Part shown: positions 36,512 through 45,250 of the stretch, piece after piece
Layout: each line of letters opens with the position of its first letter
Numbering within the stretch: the first letter of the stretch is position 1
Source of the DNA: Neobacillus cucumis
GTDB lineage: Bacteria; Bacillota; Bacilli; Bacillales_B; DSM-18226
DNA: 64,000 bases
Assembly (NCBI RefSeq): GCF_016107705.1
Contig: NZ_JAEHGC010000014.1
Span: 1 to 64,000 of the forward strand
Reading direction: 5' to 3'
Translations under genes and position numbers: made by a program
Notes under the pieces: model-generated
What the model saw: only the letters and a program-made list of their open reading frames with translations
Databases searched by the model: none
What the model was told of the DNA's origin: nothing

Positions 36512-36783
36512 GTGGAATGTATTTTGGTTAAATTGGAAAGTAAATAAGCAAAAGTGGAAGATAAAGTGTGAAAACTGGAAAGTACAGCAAAATTGGAATC
36601 AGATGGAGCCCCATGACATTGTATTTTTTACTTAAAATGGTAATTTTCTTTTGGGATAGGTACTAAAATGACAAGGAAAGATGGATTTCGGGTGGATTAA
36701 ATGAGGAGTGGAAGGTATTTTGGTCAAAGTGGAAAGTAAAGGGGTAGAACCGGAAAGTAAATGAGCAGAACTGGAAAGTAAAC
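36512..36783. repeat. 21-bp phased GGAAAGTAAA repeats
   Basis: GG dinucleotides of the unit TGGAAAGTAAA fall at 36514, 36535, 36556 and 36577 (exactly 21 bp apart), then 36595, and again at 36710, 36731, 36752 and 36773 (exactly 21 bp). Between clusters the pattern decays. The gap of about 450 bases between the aceA terminator and the next gene otherwise shows no coding frame or clear promoter. Confidence 0.8.
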
Positions 36784-36889
36784 CTAGAATCAACTGATAT
36801 AAGGGACTAGTGGATGAATGTTTAGTAGGGAACCTTTTTCCTCGTCCTATCATAAAAATAAGTAGCCATTTATAATGGAGTTGATTTTT

Positions 36890-37324
36890 TTGAGAAAGCC
36901 ATCTGTTGATGAGGTGTTGCAGCAGGGAATCTACGGCCCCCTAGAAACTAAGCCGGAGGAAAGGCGGAAATTTTTAGGGACATTACGAGAGCGGATTATC
37001 ATTGCTCTTAAGAAAGGTCAGGTTGGCGAAGCTAAGATCTATCCTCAAGTGGAACAGGAAATAAAGAAGAATCCAAAAGCTCATTTATTTTTGAACGGAA
37101 CGATGAACTACGGACAATTATCGAAGTATGTAAAACTGGCGGCCAAATATAAAATGGAGCATACGATTGTGACCAATAAGGACCACGATACAGAGATTGG
37201 GCTTGTCTTAGCGTTAGACCATGCGATTGACAAAGAAGAAATCTTTATTACTAAAAAAGCACCGATTCAATTTGACACGAAAAAGAAAAAGAGCCTTTTT
37301 GCAAAGCTCTTTAAGCGGAAATAG
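36890..37324 (+). CDS. yueI: YueI family protein (DUF1694)
   Basis: A 144-residue cytoplasmic protein of the DUF1694 family, with the conserved VDEVLQQGIYGPLETKPEERRKFLGTLRER N-terminus (residues about 5-34), HLFLNGTMNYGQLSKY and IVTNKDHDTEIGLVLALDHAI. It ends in a basic KKKKSLFAKLFKRK tail. Function unknown. The TTG at 36890 has GGAG nine bases upstream; an ATG at 36875 overlaps that site. In B. subtilis yueI neighbours pncA and pncB, which here lie 13 kb away. Confidence 0.88.
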   Translation: MRKPSVDEVLQQGIYGPLETKPEERRKFLGTLRERIIIALKKGQVGEAKIYPQVEQEIKKNPKAHLFLNGTMNYGQLSKYVKLAAKYKMEHTIVTNKDHDTEIGLVLALDHAIDKEEIFITKKAPIQFDTKKKKSLFAKLFKRK

Positions 37325-37352
37325 CGCTTGGATGGAACCAAGCGCTATTTAC
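37321..37352 (+). terminator. Terminator of yueI
   Basis: ATAGCGCTTGG and CCAAGCGCTAT form an 11-bp perfect stem around ATGGAA, followed by TTACTATTT. It overlaps the yueI stop codon. Confidence 0.88.
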
Positions 37353-37393
37353 TATTTACAACAATTCTCGGGTACGTTCAACAAATTCCGTAT

Positions 37394-37413
37394 TTAACCA
37401 AACGTTTGATTAA
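37394..37413. promoter_or_regulatory. 20-bp palindrome, copy A
   Basis: TTAACCAAACGTTTGATTAA, one mismatch from a perfect palindrome, lies between convergent yueI and the OsmC-like gene, away from any obvious promoter. It matches copies at 38784 and 44161. It resembles operators of LacI- or TetR-type regulators. Confidence 0.65.
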
Positions 37414-37442
37414 AATGGTTAAAAAGGTTATTAGTAAAGGAT

Positions 37443-37466
37443 TTTTTCATACAATTGTATGAAAAA
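37443..37466. repeat. Perfect 24-bp palindrome
   Basis: TTTTTCATAC, AATT and GTATGAAAAA form a perfect self-complementary sequence, 18 bases past the stop of the minus-strand OsmC-like gene. It could be a weak terminator for that gene or an operator; the stem is AT-rich and the loop only four bases. Confidence 0.6.
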
Positions 37467-37483
37467 GATGTCGGATGGTAGTA

Positions 37484-37942
37484 CTACTTTTGGCCGGTTG
37501 CCATTTCTACCACAGCATGTAATTCCAACTCAATATTTCCTTGAATAGCTCGGCTTATCATACAAGAGGTTTCTGCTTTTTTAGCGAGCTTCTGTGCTAG
37601 GGAATACTCCTTTTCAGAGGCGTCTGCTTTTAGCAAAATATACGGACGATGGATGATTTTTTTATACGTAAAAACCCCGTTTGTTACATCGACAATTGCT
37701 TCTGAATCCATGGTCAAACTCACCTTATCCAAATGGCTCCGCTCCATCATCGCTGCAAGAGTGATGATATAACAGGTTGCTGCTGCTCCAAGCAGCATTT
37801 CATCAGGATTGGTGCCAACCCCGGGTCCATCCATTTCAGGAGGAATTGAGATTTTTGTTTTTAAGTTCCCTGCCTCAATTTCCCCCACATCATTGCGTAA
37901 TCCTGGCCAGTTTGCTTTTAGAAAAAATCGATGTTCCGCCAT
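37484..37942 (-). CDS. OsmC family peroxiredoxin-like protein
   Basis: A 152-residue OsmC/Ohr-superfamily protein, thiol peroxidases that reduce organic hydroperoxides. The first conserved Cys region is GTNPDEMLLGAAATCYIITLAAMM (residues about 42-65) and the second is KAETSCMISRAI (about 123-134), so both catalytic cysteines are present. It resembles B. subtilis YmaD in length. CAGGGAGG precedes the ATG. It lies 17 bases downstream of a lysozyme-family gene on the same strand. Confidence 0.87.
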   Translation of the reverse strand: MAEHRFFLKANWPGLRNDVGEIEAGNLKTKISIPPEMDGPGVGTNPDEMLLGAAATCYIITLAAMMERSHLDKVSLTMDSEAIVDVTNGVFTYKKIIHRPYILLKADASEKEYSLAQKLAKKAETSCMISRAIQGNIELELHAVVEMATGQK

Positions 37943-37959
37943 GTTGAGCCTCCCTGAAT

Positions 37960-38604
37960 TTAAAAATTAACTGATTTTTGGCTGTCGGAAGCCGGAACGT
38001 TTTCTGCCAATGATTGAATATTTTTGGCTACCTTCGTACTATACGTATAATCACCATAACAATAAGGGTAACGGAAATTAAACTTGTTACCGCCGCAATT
38101 ATATATGGTTGGATTTCTTTTAACTTGCTGTAAAGAGAACTTTTTCGCTAATTCCTCACTATGCCTTCCCCCGTGCTCGGCGATATAATCGATATACCCT
38201 GTCCCCATGTTATATGCTTGGATGATGGTTGGAAAATCTACCTTTCTTTGTTTTCCATAAATGACTGCCCGTCGAAAATGTTTTACCCCGAGACGGATGC
38301 TTTCCTTTGGATCTTGAATCGTATTTCGTGCGAGTCCGGCCGATTCAGAGGCCTGCATCGGATCCCCGCCCTTGCCATGGCTTTCCTGCTGCATTAAAGC
38401 AACGAGGACCGGAGTGTATTTTTCCATATTGTATTGTTTCAATTCATTGTGAATTAAAGGTTCATATTTTTTAACATTTGCGAAGGACTTGTTGAAAATA
38501 TCAGGAGGATTGCCTTCAAGCAATTTGCTGATGAGAATAAAGGCAAAACAAAGCATAAACAGGAGCGTAATCAAACGGGATTTCTTTTTCCGTCTTCGTT
38601 TCAT
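37960..38604 (-). CDS. Membrane-anchored lysozyme-family protein
   Basis: A 214-residue protein with a basic N-terminus and one transmembrane anchor (about 10-27, LITLLFMLCFAFILISKLL), then a lysozyme-like transglycosylase domain. The catalytic Glu is expected in VALMQQESHGKGGDPMQASES (about 68-88), and QAYNMGTGYIDYI is the downstream family motif. It should act on peptidoglycan outside the membrane, like the N-terminal domain of CwlT. No NlpC/P60 domain is present. TTGGAGAGG precedes the ATG. Confidence 0.87.
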   Translation of the reverse strand: MKRRRKKKSRLITLLFMLCFAFILISKLLEGNPPDIFNKSFANVKKYEPLIHNELKQYNMEKYTPVLVALMQQESHGKGGDPMQASESAGLARNTIQDPKESIRLGVKHFRRAVIYGKQRKVDFPTIIQAYNMGTGYIDYIAEHGGRHSEELAKKFSLQQVKRNPTIYNCGGNKFNFRYPYCYGDYTYSTKVAKNIQSLAENVPASDSQKSVNF

Positions 38605-38783
38605 GCACTTACCTCTCCAATTTCTAATTCTACCTGACTATTATAACGTAATCTTAAATAGTAAGGAAATATGAGGGGGTATATAAATAGAGGGATTTAT
38701 TGGAATTGTCGAGAATATAGTATAAGGATTGTAGTTAAAACAACGAATAGACTTTTTCCGACGTGGTATGACGGATTTCCTCT

Positions 38784-38803
38784 TTAATCAAACGTTTATT
38801 TAA
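38784..38803. promoter_or_regulatory. 20-bp palindrome, copy B
   Basis: TTAATCAAACGTTTATTTAA matches copies at 37394 and 44161 with two mismatches between its arms. It lies in the divergent gap between the lysozyme-family gene and the HTH-like membrane protein, so it could control either. Confidence 0.55.
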
Positions 38804-38880
38804 AAACCCCACTGTTGCCTATTTAAATGGTTTTTTACTTCAAACCAAGCAAAAAAATTGTCGGATTAGGAAGTGACACT

Positions 38881-39249
38881 ATGAATAAATCTTTTTTAGC
38901 AGCTTCCATCATTTTGTCCTTGGGAATCGTCATTGGATGTTCACTTATTACTTTCAAGCCTTTCCAGGAACAATCTGTTTCAAAAGCGGCAACGAATGCG
39001 GATCAAGTAGCCGTTATGATGAATATCAACGAAGCTTCTAAATTACTAGGATTAACAACAGACGAATTAAAAATGGTTATTTCAGCTGAACGGCAAAGCT
39101 TGACTGAATCTGGTGAATTTAATGGCACAATGCTTCCTTATATTATTTTGAACGGAAAACAATACTTCGAACGAACAAGTCTACTAAAATGGGCCGTTGA
39201 AAGTTCAGCCGAGCATCGGGGATATAATAATGGGAACCGGTTTCAATAA
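38881..39249 (+). CDS. Membrane-anchored excisionase-like HTH protein
   Basis: A 122-residue protein with an N-terminal hydrophobic segment (SFLAASIILSLGIVIGCSLI, about 4-23) that may be an anchor or a lipoprotein signal with Cys20. The rest resembles a small helix-turn-helix/excisionase fold (MNINEASKLLGLTTDELKMVI, about 47-67, then a second short domain ending FERTSLLKWAVE). An HTH-like fold outside or at the membrane is odd; function unknown. TAGGAAGTGACACT precedes the ATG at 38881; an upstream ATG at 38827 is less likely. Confidence 0.7.
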   Translation: MNKSFLAASIILSLGIVIGCSLITFKPFQEQSVSKAATNADQVAVMMNINEASKLLGLTTDELKMVISAERQSLTESGEFNGTMLPYIILNGKQYFERTSLLKWAVESSAEHRGYNNGNRFQ

Positions 39250-39268
39250 CTAATTAAGCAGGTGCGGT

Positions 39269-39694
39269 ATGGTGATTAAAGGATTAAATCATTTACTTTT
39301 TTCAGTTTCCAATTTGGAGAAATCAATAGAATTTTACCGAAATGTATTTGGTGCCAAGCTGTTAGTGAAAGGGAGAAGTTCGGCTTATTTTGATTTAAAT
39401 GGTATGTGGCTGGCATTAAATGTTGAGGAGAATATCCCTCGTAATGAAATAAGCGAGTCCTATACTCATATTGCTTTTTCAATCGACGAGGATGATTATA
39501 TTAGGACATATAATAAACTGGAAGATTTGCAGGTTACGATTCTTTCAGGCCGGTCAAGGGATGAAAAGGATAAAAAATCTATCTACTTCACCGACCCGGA
39601 TGGTCATAAGTTTGAATTTCATACAGGGACATTACAGGACAGATTGGATTATTATAAGCAGGTGAAACAGCATATGGAATTTTTTGATAAATAG
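39269..39694 (+). CDS. fosB: Metallothiol transferase FosB
   Basis: FosB adds bacillithiol to fosfomycin, inactivating it. The 141-residue glyoxalase-fold protein begins [43 protein letters not shown] (residues about 3-45), with the metal His at the start, then SYTHIAFSI (second His) and the [25 protein letters not shown] end with the metal Glu. It closely resembles the B. subtilis protein. It is 19 bases after the HTH-like gene and ends a few bases before repeat array 2. Confidence 0.95.
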   Translation: MVIKGLNHLLFSVSNLEKSIEFYRNVFGAKLLVKGRSSAYFDLNGMWLALNVEENIPRNEISESYTHIAFSIDEDDYIRTYNKLEDLQVTILSGRSRDEKDKKSIYFTDPDGHKFEFHTGTLQDRLDYYKQVKQHMEFFDK

Positions 39695-39698
39695 AAAT

Positions 39699-40557
39699 GG
39701 GAGCTATGGTGCCCCGATAGTTCCCAGACTTGTGTTTATATTGAAGCGGTGGGAACTATGTCCCCCTGATAGTTCCCAGACTTGTGTTTATATTGAAGCT
39801 GCGGGAACTAATGAGCCCAGATGGTGCCCGCCCTCATGAAAATATCAGAAGCACGGGAACAATGGAGCCCTAATAGTGCCCGAGCCCGTGAAAATAACGG
39901 AAGAGCGGGAACAATGAAACCCAGATAGTGCCCGCTCCAGCGAAAATATCGGATGTGCGGGACCAATGAAGCGCAGATAGTGCCCGAGCCCGTGAAAATA
40001 ACGGATGTGCGGGAACAATGGAGCCCAGATAGTGCCCGCTCCAGCGAAAATATCGGATGTGCGGGACCAATGAAGCGCAGATAGTGCCCGAGCCCGTGAA
40101 AATAACGGATGTGCGGGAACAATGGAGCCCAGATAGTGCCTGAGCCCGTGAAAATAACGGAAGCACGGGAACAATGAAACCCAGATAGTGCCCGCTCCAG
40201 CGAAAATATCGGATGTGCGGGACCAATGAAGCGCAGATAGTGCCCGAGCCCGTGAAAATAACGGAAGCGCGGGAACAATGAAACCCAGATAGTGCCCGCT
40301 CCAGCGAAAATATCGGATGTGCGGGACCAATGAAGCGCAGATAGTGCCCGAGCCCGTGAAAATAACGGAAGCGCGGGAACAATGGAGTCCAGATAGTGCC
40401 TGAGCCCGTGAAAATAACGGAAGCACGGGAACAATGGAGCCCAGATAGTGCCCGAGCCCGTGAAAATAACGGAAGCGCGGGAACAATGGAGTCCAAATAG
40501 TGCCCGAACTCGTGCTAATTTCAACGACACAGGAACTATGCCATTCGGTTAGTTCCT
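39699..40557. repeat. 52-bp tandem hairpin array 2
   Basis: The GTGCCC/GTTCCC mark recurs every 52 bp at 39720, 39772, 39824, 39876 and so on to 40500 and 40552, that is 16 periods. Each period has a 27-bp hairpin (GGGAAC or GGGACC, 15 bases, GTGCCC) and a 25-bp linker. Two linker types, GAGCCCGTGAAAATAACGGA and GCTCCAGCGAAAATATCGGA, alternate over part of the array, giving a 104-bp higher period. The outermost units differ: GGGAACTAT pairs perfectly with ATAGTTCCC. Minus-strand reading frames in all three phases are by-products. The rest of the gap (40560-40831) shows only the gatC upstream region. Confidence 0.95.
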
Positions 40558-40831
40558 AAACATATTTTTTTCAATAATACGGTTACTATAATCAACTGGA
40601 TGTAGCCTCCAACACCCAGCTGCACGAATAAAATGCAAACTCCAAAGGAAATTCCCCTAACCTCACACATTTCCATAATAAGGCAAAATAATTTTATTTT
40701 TCGAAAAATATTAAATTAAAAGTAAAAACTCTTGCCAATACTGATGAGGAATCATTGCGGTAACGCAGAAAAGTTTGGTATCATCAATATTAAAATAACA
40801 TTGTTAAACATAAGCAGGAGGTCCAAAGTAT

Positions 40832-41125
40832 ATGTCACGAATTTCAAGTGAGCAGGTAAAGCATGTTGCAAACCTTGCACGCCTTGCCATCACGGAAGAA
40901 GAAGCAGAAAAGTTTACAAAACAGCTTGATGCGATTATTACCTTTGCAGAACAGTTAAATGAACTGGACACTGAAAATGTGAAACCAACTTATCATGTTT
41001 TGGATATGAAAAATGTACTGCGGGAAGATATTCCGCAAAAAGGGCTGCCGCGTGAAGAGGTACTTAAAAATGCACCGGTGCATAAGGATGGCCAAATTAA
41101 AGTACCGTCAATTTTGGGAGAGTAG
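40832..41125 (+). CDS. gatC: Asp-tRNA(Asn)/Glu-tRNA(Gln) amidotransferase subunit C
   Basis: GatC is the small stabilising subunit of the GatCAB amidotransferase that converts Glu-tRNA(Gln) to Gln-tRNA(Gln) (and Asp-tRNA(Asn) where needed). The 97 residues show the family N-terminus [20 protein letters not shown] and the VKPTYHVL and LREDIPQ motifs. CAGGAGG precedes the ATG. It is 14 bases before gatA. Confidence 0.96.
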   Translation: MSRISSEQVKHVANLARLAITEEEAEKFTKQLDAIITFAEQLNELDTENVKPTYHVLDMKNVLREDIPQKGLPREEVLKNAPVHKDGQIKVPSILGE

Positions 41126-41139
41126 GGAGTGCAAGAATA

Positions 41140-42597
41140 GTGGGTTTATTTGATTATAAAGTTTCTGATCTTCATGAGCTTTTACATAAAAAAGAACTGA
41201 AAGTCTCAGACCTTGTTGATGAATCGTATAAACGAATCAACGCGGTAGAGGAAAAGGTACAAGCCTTCTTAACATTAGACGAAGAACGCGCCCGTCAAAC
41301 AGCGAAAGAGCTAGATAAAAAGCTTAACGCAGACTCGGCAGAGGGTCTGCTATTTGGAATGCCTATAGGTGTTAAGGACAATATTGTCACAAAGGGATTA
41401 AGGACAACTTGTGGTAGTAAAATTCTCGAAAACTTTGATCCTATTTACGATGCAACCGTTGTGCAAAAGCTGCAAAAGGCTGAAACTGTGACAATCGGTA
41501 AATTAAACATGGACGAGTTTGCCATGGGGTCTTCAAATGAAAACTCCGCATACAAAAAGACGCGCAATCCGTGGAACTTGGATACTGTTCCAGGCGGCTC
41601 CTCTGGCGGATCTGCAGCTTCAGTTGCTGCTGGGGAAGTTTTATTTTCACTTGGTTCTGATACAGGCGGCTCCATCCGTCAACCAGCATCTTTTTGTGGT
41701 GTTGTTGGATTGAAGCCTACATATGGCCGGGTATCACGCTTTGGGCTAGTGGCTTTCGCATCATCACTTGATCAAATTGGTCCGATTACAAGAACGGTTG
41801 AAGACAATGCCTACCTTTTGCAGGCGATTTCCGGTCTAGACCCAATGGACTCTACTTCTGCAAATGTGGATGTTCCAAATTTCACCCAAGCTTTAACAGG
41901 TGATATAAAAGGCTTACGAATCGCTGTTCCAAAGGAATACCTTGGTGAAGGTGTCAATGAAACGGTTCGTCAATCTGTTTTAGATGCCTTAAAGGTTCTT
42001 GAAGGATTAGGGGCTGTTTGGGAAGAGGTTTCCCTGCCGCATTCCAAATATGCGCTTGCAACCTATTATCTGCTTTCTTCTTCAGAAGCATCAGCCAACC
42101 TGGCCCGCTTTGATGGGGTTCGTTATGGATACCGTACACCGGACGCTGAAAATTTAATTGATCTATATAAAAAGACTAGAGCAGAAGGCTTTGGTGATGA
42201 AGTAAAACGCCGGATTATGCTCGGAACCTTTGCTTTAAGCTCAGGTTATTATGATGCTTATTATAAAAAAGCACAGCAAGCTCGTACATTGATTAAGAAA
42301 GATTTTGAAGATGTTTTTGAAAAATATGATGTGATTGTTGGTCCAACGACACCAACTCCAGCCTTTAAAATTGGAGAAAAAATCGACGATCCGTTAACGA
42401 TGTATGTAAATGATATTTTAACAATTCCTGTGAACTTGGCAGGGGTACCTGGTATTTCTGTACCGTGCGGCTTTGATGGTGGTCTGCCGCTTGGCTTACA
42501 AATCATTGGTAAGCACTTTGATGAAGCAACGGTTTATCGTGTAGCACATGCATTTGAGCAGGGAACAGACTTTCATAAACAAAAGCCAGGACTGTAG
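41140..42597 (+). CDS. gatA: Glu-tRNA(Gln) amidotransferase subunit A
   Basis: GatA is the amidase-signature glutaminase of GatCAB. Its Ser-cisSer-Lys triad is visible: Lys in [13 protein letters not shown] (about residue 79), and the serines in [15 protein letters not shown] and [16 protein letters not shown] (about 154 and 178). It is 485 residues, the normal length. The start is GTG at 41140. It lies between gatC and gatB. Confidence 0.97.
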   Translation: MGLFDYKVSDLHELLHKKELKVSDLVDESYKRINAVEEKVQAFLTLDEERARQTAKELDKKLNADSAEGLLFGMPIGVKDNIVTKGLRTTCGSKILENFDPIYDATVVQKLQKAETVTIGKLNMDEFAMGSSNENSAYKKTRNPWNLDTVPGGSSGGSAASVAAGEVLFSLGSDTGGSIRQPASFCGVVGLKPTYGRVSRFGLVAFASSLDQIGPITRTVEDNAYLLQAISGLDPMDSTSANVDVPNFTQALTGDIKGLRIAVPKEYLGEGVNETVRQSVLDALKVLEGLGAVWEEVSLPHSKYALATYYLLSSSEASANLARFDGVRYGYRTPDAENLIDLYKKTRAEGFGDEVKRRIMLGTFALSSGYYDAYYKKAQQARTLIKKDFEDVFEKYDVIVGPTTPTPAFKIGEKIDDPLTMYVNDILTIPVNLAGVPGISVPCGFDGGLPLGLQIIGKHFDEATVYRVAHAFEQGTDFHKQKPGL

Positions 42598-42609
42598 GGG
42601 GTGAAGAGA

Positions 42610-44037
42610 ATGGAATTTGAAACAGTAATTGGACTTGAGGTCCATGTGGAATTAAAAACTGAATCAAAAATCTTTTCGGCAAGTCCAAACCATTTTGGTG
42701 CTGAGCCGAATACAAATACAAGTGTAATTGACCTTGGTTATCCGGGGGTTCTTCCAGTTCTTAATAAAAAGGCAGTGGAATTCGGAATGAAGGCAGCCAT
42801 GGCCTTGAACTGTGAGGTTGCGACCCACACAAAATTTGACCGAAAAAACTACTTTTATCCGGATAATCCAAAGGCATATCAAATTTCACAATTTGACCAG
42901 CCGATTGGTGAGCATGGCTGGATTGAAATTGAAGTAAACGGGTATACGAAAAAAATTGGAATTACCAGGATCCATCTTGAAGAGGATGCCGGTAAGCTAA
43001 ACCATGAAAAAGGCTACTCATTATGTGATTACAACCGTCAAGGAACACCGCTTGTTGAAATCGTGTCTGAGCCGGATATCCGTACGCCTGATGAGGCCTA
43101 TGCTTATCTTGAAAAATTGAAATCAATCATTCAATACACAGGTGTTTCTGATTGTAAGATGGAGGAAGGCTCGCTTCGTTGTGATGCTAATATTTCGATT
43201 CGTCCGTTTGGACAAGAGGAATTTGGTACAAAAACGGAATTGAAAAACCTAAACTCTTTTAACTTTGTTCGTAAAGGTCTTGAATATGAAGAGAAGCGCC
43301 AAAGAGAAGTTGTTTCTGCAGGCGGAAAAATTGACCAAGAAACACGCCGCTTTGATGAGGCTTCTGGTGCAACACTCTTAATGCGTGTGAAGGAAGGTTC
43401 GGATGATTACCGTTACTTCCCTGAACCAGATTTGCTTGAGCTTTATATTGATGATGAGTGGAAAGCACGCATTCGTGCGGAAATCCCTGAGCTTCCGGAT
43501 CAACGTCAAAAACGTTATGTAGAAGAACTTGGATTACCTGTCTATGATGCAAAGGTTCTTACGGTAATAAAAGAAACCGCAGATTTCTTTGAAGCTACCG
43601 TAAATGCCGGTGCTGATGCGAAGCTGGCATCCAACTGGATTATGGGCGAGGTTTCAGGCTATTTGAATGCTGAGGGAAAAGAGTTGCACGAGGTAGCCTT
43701 AACTGCAGAAGGATTGGCAAGCATGATTAAATTAATCGAAAATGGCACCATTTCTTCTAAAATTGCTAAGACTGTTTTCAAGGAGTTAATAGAGAATGGC
43801 GGCGATGCGGAACAAATCGTCAAGGAAAAAGGGCTTGTGCAAATTTCAGATGAAGGAACATTGCTGAAAGTTGTTGCCGAAGTTCTTGATGCGAATCCAC
43901 AGTCGGTTGAAGACTTTAAGAATGGTAAACAGAAAGCAGTAGGGTTCCTTGTCGGTCAATTAATGAAAGCTACCAAAGGTCAAGCGAATCCACAGGTGGT
44001 TAATAAATTATTGCAACAGGAATTACAAAAAAGATAA
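42610..44037 (+). CDS. gatB: Glu-tRNA(Gln) amidotransferase subunit B
   Basis: GatB binds the misacylated tRNA, activates the acid with ATP and receives ammonia from GatA. The N-terminus [19 protein letters not shown], the [18 protein letters not shown] kinase-site segment and the C-terminal YqeY-like domain (about 330-475, [13 protein letters not shown], ending [12 protein letters not shown]) are present. I chose the ATG at 42610 behind GGGGTGAAGA; this gives 475 residues as in B. subtilis. A terminator follows. Confidence 0.97.
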   Translation: MEFETVIGLEVHVELKTESKIFSASPNHFGAEPNTNTSVIDLGYPGVLPVLNKKAVEFGMKAAMALNCEVATHTKFDRKNYFYPDNPKAYQISQFDQPIGEHGWIEIEVNGYTKKIGITRIHLEEDAGKLNHEKGYSLCDYNRQGTPLVEIVSEPDIRTPDEAYAYLEKLKSIIQYTGVSDCKMEEGSLRCDANISIRPFGQEEFGTKTELKNLNSFNFVRKGLEYEEKRQREVVSAGGKIDQETRRFDEASGATLLMRVKEGSDDYRYFPEPDLLELYIDDEWKARIRAEIPELPDQRQKRYVEELGLPVYDAKVLTVIKETADFFEATVNAGADAKLASNWIMGEVSGYLNAEGKELHEVALTAEGLASMIKLIENGTISSKIAKTVFKELIENGGDAEQIVKEKGLVQISDEGTLLKVVAEVLDANPQSVEDFKNGKQKAVGFLVGQLMKATKGQANPQVVNKLLQQELQKR

Positions 44038-44044
44038 TCATTTA

Positions 44045-44078
44045 AGCTGGCAGCACACAAACTGCCAGCTATTTTTAT
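44045..44078 (+). terminator. Terminator of gatCAB
   Basis: AGCTGGCAG and CTGCCAGCT pair perfectly around CACACAAA, followed by ATTTTTAT. Confidence 0.92.
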
Positions 44079-44160
44079 AGAAAATTGTCGATGCAATAAT
44101 CGACATTCTTTTTATCATTTCCCAGGAAAAAATCCAGTAGCGAAAGGGATTATTTAGAAT

Positions 44161-44180
44161 TTAATCAAACGTTTGGTTAA
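44161..44180. promoter_or_regulatory. 20-bp palindrome, copy C
   Basis: TTAATCAAACGTTTGGTTAA has one mismatch between arms and matches copies A and B. It lies in the 375-base gap between the gatB terminator and the YcgL-like gene, some 250 bases from the latter. Two tiny reading frames follow it at 44229-44324 (31 codons, after AAAGGTGA) and 44254-44370 (38 codons, no ribosome site); neither can be called a gene with confidence. Confidence 0.6.
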
Positions 44181-44412
44181 TAGGAGAAAGTAAAAGATAT
44201 TGTCGAAGGGAGTAGAAAAGGTGATATTTTGACAGTTTTCACTTCATTCTTTTATGAAATGCCTAGATTTATTTCATGGATTGACAGATTTTTTAGCACC
44301 TATTGGTATGAAACCTTTAGTTAGAGAGGTTCATGCGATTTTTAATCAAATGATTGATTGGAAAGAATGAGAGGGAAAACAGGTCGAAGATTGATGAAAA
44401 GGAGGACTTACT

Positions 44413-45210
44413 TTGAGAGAGCATATTCAAGAGGTATTGAAAACTCTGGAACTAGATTATGATATTAAAGTTCTTTATGCATGTGAATCGGGAAGCCGGG
44501 CATGGGGATTTCCTTCGAAAGACAGTGATTATGATGTAAGGTTTATTTATATCCATCAGAAAAATTGGTATTTATCGATCGACCATGAGAGAGATGTAAT
44601 TGAAGTTCCCAGCAGAGATCCAATCTCTATCCCCATTGATCCATTGTTAGATGTAAGCGGATGGGAATTAACAAAGGCATTAAAGTTGTTTCGTAAATCC
44701 AATCCGCCGCTTTTGGAATGGCTGCGCTCTAGTATCATATATTACCACTCATTTTCCACTATTGAAAAAATGAGAGTTTTAGATGAGCACATTTTTTCTC
44801 CTGCATCATGTTTGTATCACTATTTGAATATGGCTAAAGGTAATTTTCGAGATTACCTTCAAGGTCAGGATGTTAAAATTAAAAAATATTTTTACGTTCT
44901 CCGGCCGATTTTAGCTGCTAAATGGATTGAAAAATATAATACGATTCCCCCGATTGAGTTTAGCTCCTTAGTTGAAAGTATCCTGCCAGCAGGTTCCTTG
45001 CGAAAGGAAATCGATACGTTATTAAAAAGGAAAATCGCTGGAGAGGAGCTTAAATTAGAACCAAGAATTGATGTAATCAATCAATATCTTCATAAAGAAA
45101 TTGAACATCTAGAATTATACGTAAAAGGGATAAATATTGACATTCCAGATCCAACGGAGCAGCTTAACCAGCTGTTTAGGGAAACATTGTATGAGGTGTG
45201 GGGGGAATAG
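44413..45210 (+). CDS. ycgL: YcgL-type nucleotidyltransferase
   Basis: A 265-residue protein of the predicted nucleotidyltransferase family that includes B. subtilis YcgL. The polymerase-beta-like motif is CESGSRAWGFPSKDSDYDVRFIYI (about 24-47), with Gly-Ser and Asp-x-Asp metal ligands. The remaining helical part includes FRKSNPPLLEWLRS and the C-terminal LNQLFRETL. Substrate is unknown. It starts with TTG behind AAAAGGAGG, and is followed 40 bases later by the DUF1697 gene. Confidence 0.88.
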   Translation: MREHIQEVLKTLELDYDIKVLYACESGSRAWGFPSKDSDYDVRFIYIHQKNWYLSIDHERDVIEVPSRDPISIPIDPLLDVSGWELTKALKLFRKSNPPLLEWLRSSIIYYHSFSTIEKMRVLDEHIFSPASCLYHYLNMAKGNFRDYLQGQDVKIKKYFYVLRPILAAKWIEKYNTIPPIEFSSLVESILPAGSLRKEIDTLLKRKIAGEELKLEPRIDVINQYLHKEIEHLELYVKGINIDIPDPTEQLNQLFRETLYEVWGE

Positions 45211-45250
45211 TTTAAAATAGCGGCTTAATTAGATAAAGTGAGGTTTATTC

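Noticed and set aside
39808..40530. Repetitive 200-240-residue minus-strand proteins over array 2
   Set aside because: Similar frames are open in all three phases because 52 is not a multiple of 3 and the repeat lacks stops. There are no proper ribosome sites, and codon pattern follows the DNA repeat.
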